Shown here: positions 62,313 through 64,000 of the stretch, piece by piece
Layout: every line of letters begins with the position of its first letter
Numbering within the stretch: the stretch's first letter is position 1
Origin: Aeromonas caviae
GTDB lineage: Bacteria; Pseudomonadota; Gammaproteobacteria; Enterobacterales; Aeromonadaceae
Assembly (NCBI RefSeq): GCF_000819785.1
Contig: NZ_CDBK01000014.1
Location: forward strand, 124,001-188,000
DNA length: 64,000 bases
Reading direction: 5' to 3'
Position numbers and translations under genes: made by a program
Notes under the pieces: generated by a model
What the model was told of the DNA's origin: nothing
Database searches by the model: none
Seen by the model: the letters and a program-made list of their open reading frames with translations, nothing else

Positions 62313-62957
62313 ATGATGATGAACGAAGCGCAAACAACCCTCCATTATGTCTATGACCCCCTCTGTGGCTGGTGCTATGGCGCCGCCCCCCTGCTGAAAG
62401 CCGCTGCCGAGATCCCGGGCCTTCGCATCGAACTGCATGGGGGGGGCCTCTGGATGGGCGCCAGGCGCCAGGCCATGGGCCAGCCCCTGCGGGACTATGT
62501 GCGCCCCCATGACGAGCGCATCCACGCCCTCACCGGACAGCGCTTTGGTGAGCGCTACTTCAACGAGCTCCTGCTCAACGAGTCGCTGCTCCTCGACTCC
62601 GAGCCGCCCATTCGCGCCGTTCTGGCGGTGAGCGAGCTTGGCGGCGACGGCCTTGCCTTGTTGCACCGCATCCAGGAGACCCACTACCGGGATGGGGAAT
62701 GGGTCGGTTCCCCGACACGGCTGGCGGCGCTCGCGCGGGAGCTGGGGCTGACACCGGAGGCATTCGCCCTGGCCTTTGGACGGGTCGATCTTGTGGGCCA
62801 TCTGGCCACAAGCCAGGCGTGGCTGCGCCGGCTCGGCGGGCAGGGGTTCCCGACCCTGGGATTGATGCAAGGGGAGCGCGTCGTTGCGCTGCCTGTCTCC
62901 TCCTATCTGGGAGAGCCATCGGCATTCGCGGATCACATCGCCTCCCTGATGGGGTGA
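62313..62957 (+). CDS. DsbA/FrnE-family thioredoxin-fold oxidoreductase
   Basis: A 214-residue thioredoxin-fold protein with an active-site CGWC motif (Cys18, Cys21) near the N-terminus in YDPLCGWCYGAAPLL and a cis-proline region in QGFPTLGL. No signal peptide is seen, so it is predicted cytoplasmic, of the FrnE/DsbA-like (2-hydroxychromene-2-carboxylate isomerase-related) class. Three ATGs in a row (62313, 62316, 62319) blur the exact start. It lies 19 bp past a terminator and before oxyR. Confidence 0.87.
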   Translation: MMMNEAQTTLHYVYDPLCGWCYGAAPLLKAAAEIPGLRIELHGGGLWMGARRQAMGQPLRDYVRPHDERIHALTGQRFGERYFNELLLNESLLLDSEPPIRAVLAVSELGGDGLALLHRIQETHYRDGEWVGSPTRLAALARELGLTPEAFALAFGRVDLVGHLATSQAWLRRLGGQGFPTLGLMQGERVVALPVSSYLGEPSAFADHIASLMG

Positions 62958-63086
62958 GTCTCTCACCCATCGCCTGCGGCTTGTCAAAGGAGAGGGAGAG
63001 GGCAGACCCGTCTGCGCGCCTCCCTTGTCCCCCGCACCGTTCTTGTGCATGCTATCGGCCTCATTGAACGGCAGGATGCAGTACCT

Positions 63087-63983
63087 ATGAACCTTCGCGA
63101 TCTCGAATATCTGGTAGCGCTGGAAGAGGAGAAACACTTTCGCAAAGCGGCGGAGCGCTGCTTTGTCAGCCAGCCGACCCTGAGTGGACAGTTGCGCAAG
63201 CTGGAAGATGAACTGGGGGTGATCCTCATCGAGCGCACCTCCCGCAAGGTGCTGTTCACGCCCGCCGGCGATGCCATGGCCCGTCAGGCACGCAAGGTGC
63301 TCAAAGAGGCGCGAGAGCTCAAGAGCATAGGCCAGCACTTCGCCGAGCCCATGTCCGGCGAGATCCACATCGGTTTCATTCCCACCGTGGGCCCCTATCT
63401 GCTGCCCCACATCATCCAGGATCTGCGTGAACACTTCCCCAAGCTGGAGTTCTACCTCTACGAAGATCAGACCCAGGTGCTGCTCAAGCGGCTGGAGGAG
63501 GGGGAGCTGGATTGCCTCGTGCTGGCGGAGCTGGAAGGGATGGAGGGGTTTGGCGCCATCCCCCTCTATCAGGAGCCCATGTGGCTGGCCGTGCCCCAGC
63601 ATCACCCGGAGGCGAGCGCCAAGGCGGTGCCCCTGCACAATCTCAAGGGCAAGAAATTGCTGATGCTGGCCGACGGTCACTGCCTGCGGGATCAGGCGAT
63701 GGGTTTCTGTTTTGCCGCGGGCATCGGTGAGGATCAGCGCTTCAAGGGCACCAGTCTGGAGACCTTGCGCAACATGGTCGCCGCCGGCAGCGGCATGACG
63801 CTGGTGCCCAGGCTCGCCGTGCCCGCCAACCCGGAGGAGGGGGGCGTCAGCTATCGCCCGGTGATCAACCCCGTGCCAGGGCGCACCATCTCCCTGCTCT
63901 ATCGTCACTACTCGGTGCGCCGTCCCTGCTTCAATGAGCTGGCGGCCCGCATCTCGAGTCTGATGAAAGCCCTGCTGGGCTGA
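63087..63983 (+). CDS. oxyR: Hydrogen-peroxide-sensing regulator OxyR
   Basis: OxyR is the LysR-type activator of catalase, alkyl hydroperoxide reductase and related genes. The 298-residue protein starts MNLRDLEYLVALEEEKHFRK and has its helix-turn-helix in RKAAERCFVSQPTLSGQLRK. The redox pair is exactly at Cys199 and Cys208 in DGHCLRDQAMGFCF, identical to E. coli spacing. Length is slightly below the E. coli protein (305 residues), from a shorter C-terminus. Its upstream neighbour is a DsbA-like redox gene. Confidence 0.96.
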   Translation: MNLRDLEYLVALEEEKHFRKAAERCFVSQPTLSGQLRKLEDELGVILIERTSRKVLFTPAGDAMARQARKVLKEARELKSIGQHFAEPMSGEIHIGFIPTVGPYLLPHIIQDLREHFPKLEFYLYEDQTQVLLKRLEEGELDCLVLAELEGMEGFGAIPLYQEPMWLAVPQHHPEASAKAVPLHNLKGKKLLMLADGHCLRDQAMGFCFAAGIGEDQRFKGTSLETLRNMVAAGSGMTLVPRLAVPANPEEGGVSYRPVINPVPGRTISLLYRHYSVRRPCFNELAARISSLMKALLG

Positions 63984-64000
63984 CGCAGCCCGCTCGTCAT

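Noticed and set aside
1-64000. tRNA or rRNA genes, insertion sequences, prophage or plasmid origin
   Set aside because: No cloverleaf-like or rRNA sequence, transposase, integrase, att-type repeat or replication gene was recognised on either strand.

Overview
The window is a high-GC (roughly 60-63% by eye) gammaproteobacterial chromosome segment, most probably from Aeromonas. The basis is conserved synteny with Enterobacterales (leuS-lptE-holA-nadD-rsfS-rlmH and lnt/corC-ybeY-ybeZ-miaB with divergent ubiF), an Arg32-type elongation factor P beside its rhamnosyltransferase earP, a four-gene fumarate reductase operon and a thermostable-haemolysin operon. The genus is inferred from gene content and protein resemblance, not from a database search. 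No rRNA, tRNA, CRISPR array, insertion sequence or prophage was seen.

Layout. 1-14.1 kb: housekeeping genes for ribosome maturation, NAD and LPS assembly, DNA polymerase clamp loading, leucyl-tRNA charging, lipoprotein acylation, tRNA modification and ubiquinone synthesis. 14.2-23.4 kb: a mixed block with an isochorismatase-fold hydrolase, LysR regulator, HAD phosphatase, two diguanylate cyclases, a nitroreductase, a glycine-zipper protein, a 2-hydroxyacid dehydrogenase and a DUF3530 protein. 23.7-27.0 kb: an operon joining a 2-oxoglutarate/Fe(II) oxygenase to a MetQNI-like ABC importer. 27.1-30.9 kb: efp, earP, guaC and a retropepsin-like protein. 31.0-37.5 kb: a seven-gene same-strand cluster, namely a thermostable-haemolysin (GNAT-like) protein, AMP-dependent acyl ligase, haem-oxygenase-like diiron enzyme, SDR and periplasmic TPR protein, followed by an OmpR-type response regulator and histidine kinase. 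37.7-41.1 kb: methyltransferase, YcaQ glycosylase, and a TetR/DAPG-hydrolase-like divergent pair with a palindromic operator. 41.2-44.6 kb: frdABCD with FNR-like sites. 45-52.6 kb: chemoreceptor, GDPD, MscM-type channel and MATE exporter. 52.7-60.3 kb: M23 peptidase, a five-gene chaperone-usher fimbrial operon and a BPSS1780-type membrane protein. 60.3-64 kb: LysR/MBL divergent pair, DsbA-like protein and oxyR.

Two observations stand out. First, two unrelated operons carry decayed duplicate copies of a gene's own 5' end directly upstream of the intact gene. holA is preceded by two 143-bp units, each encoding a 47-residue mini-ORF whose stop overlaps the next start (TGATG). frdD is preceded by a 30-codon remnant whose start has become ATA. 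Second, the thermostable-haemolysin cluster looks like an uncharacterised biosynthetic or signalling pathway. Its promoter region holds a CTTAAG pair at 11-bp spacing that resembles a PmrA/QseB box, and a matching two-component system lies at the far end of the same gene string.
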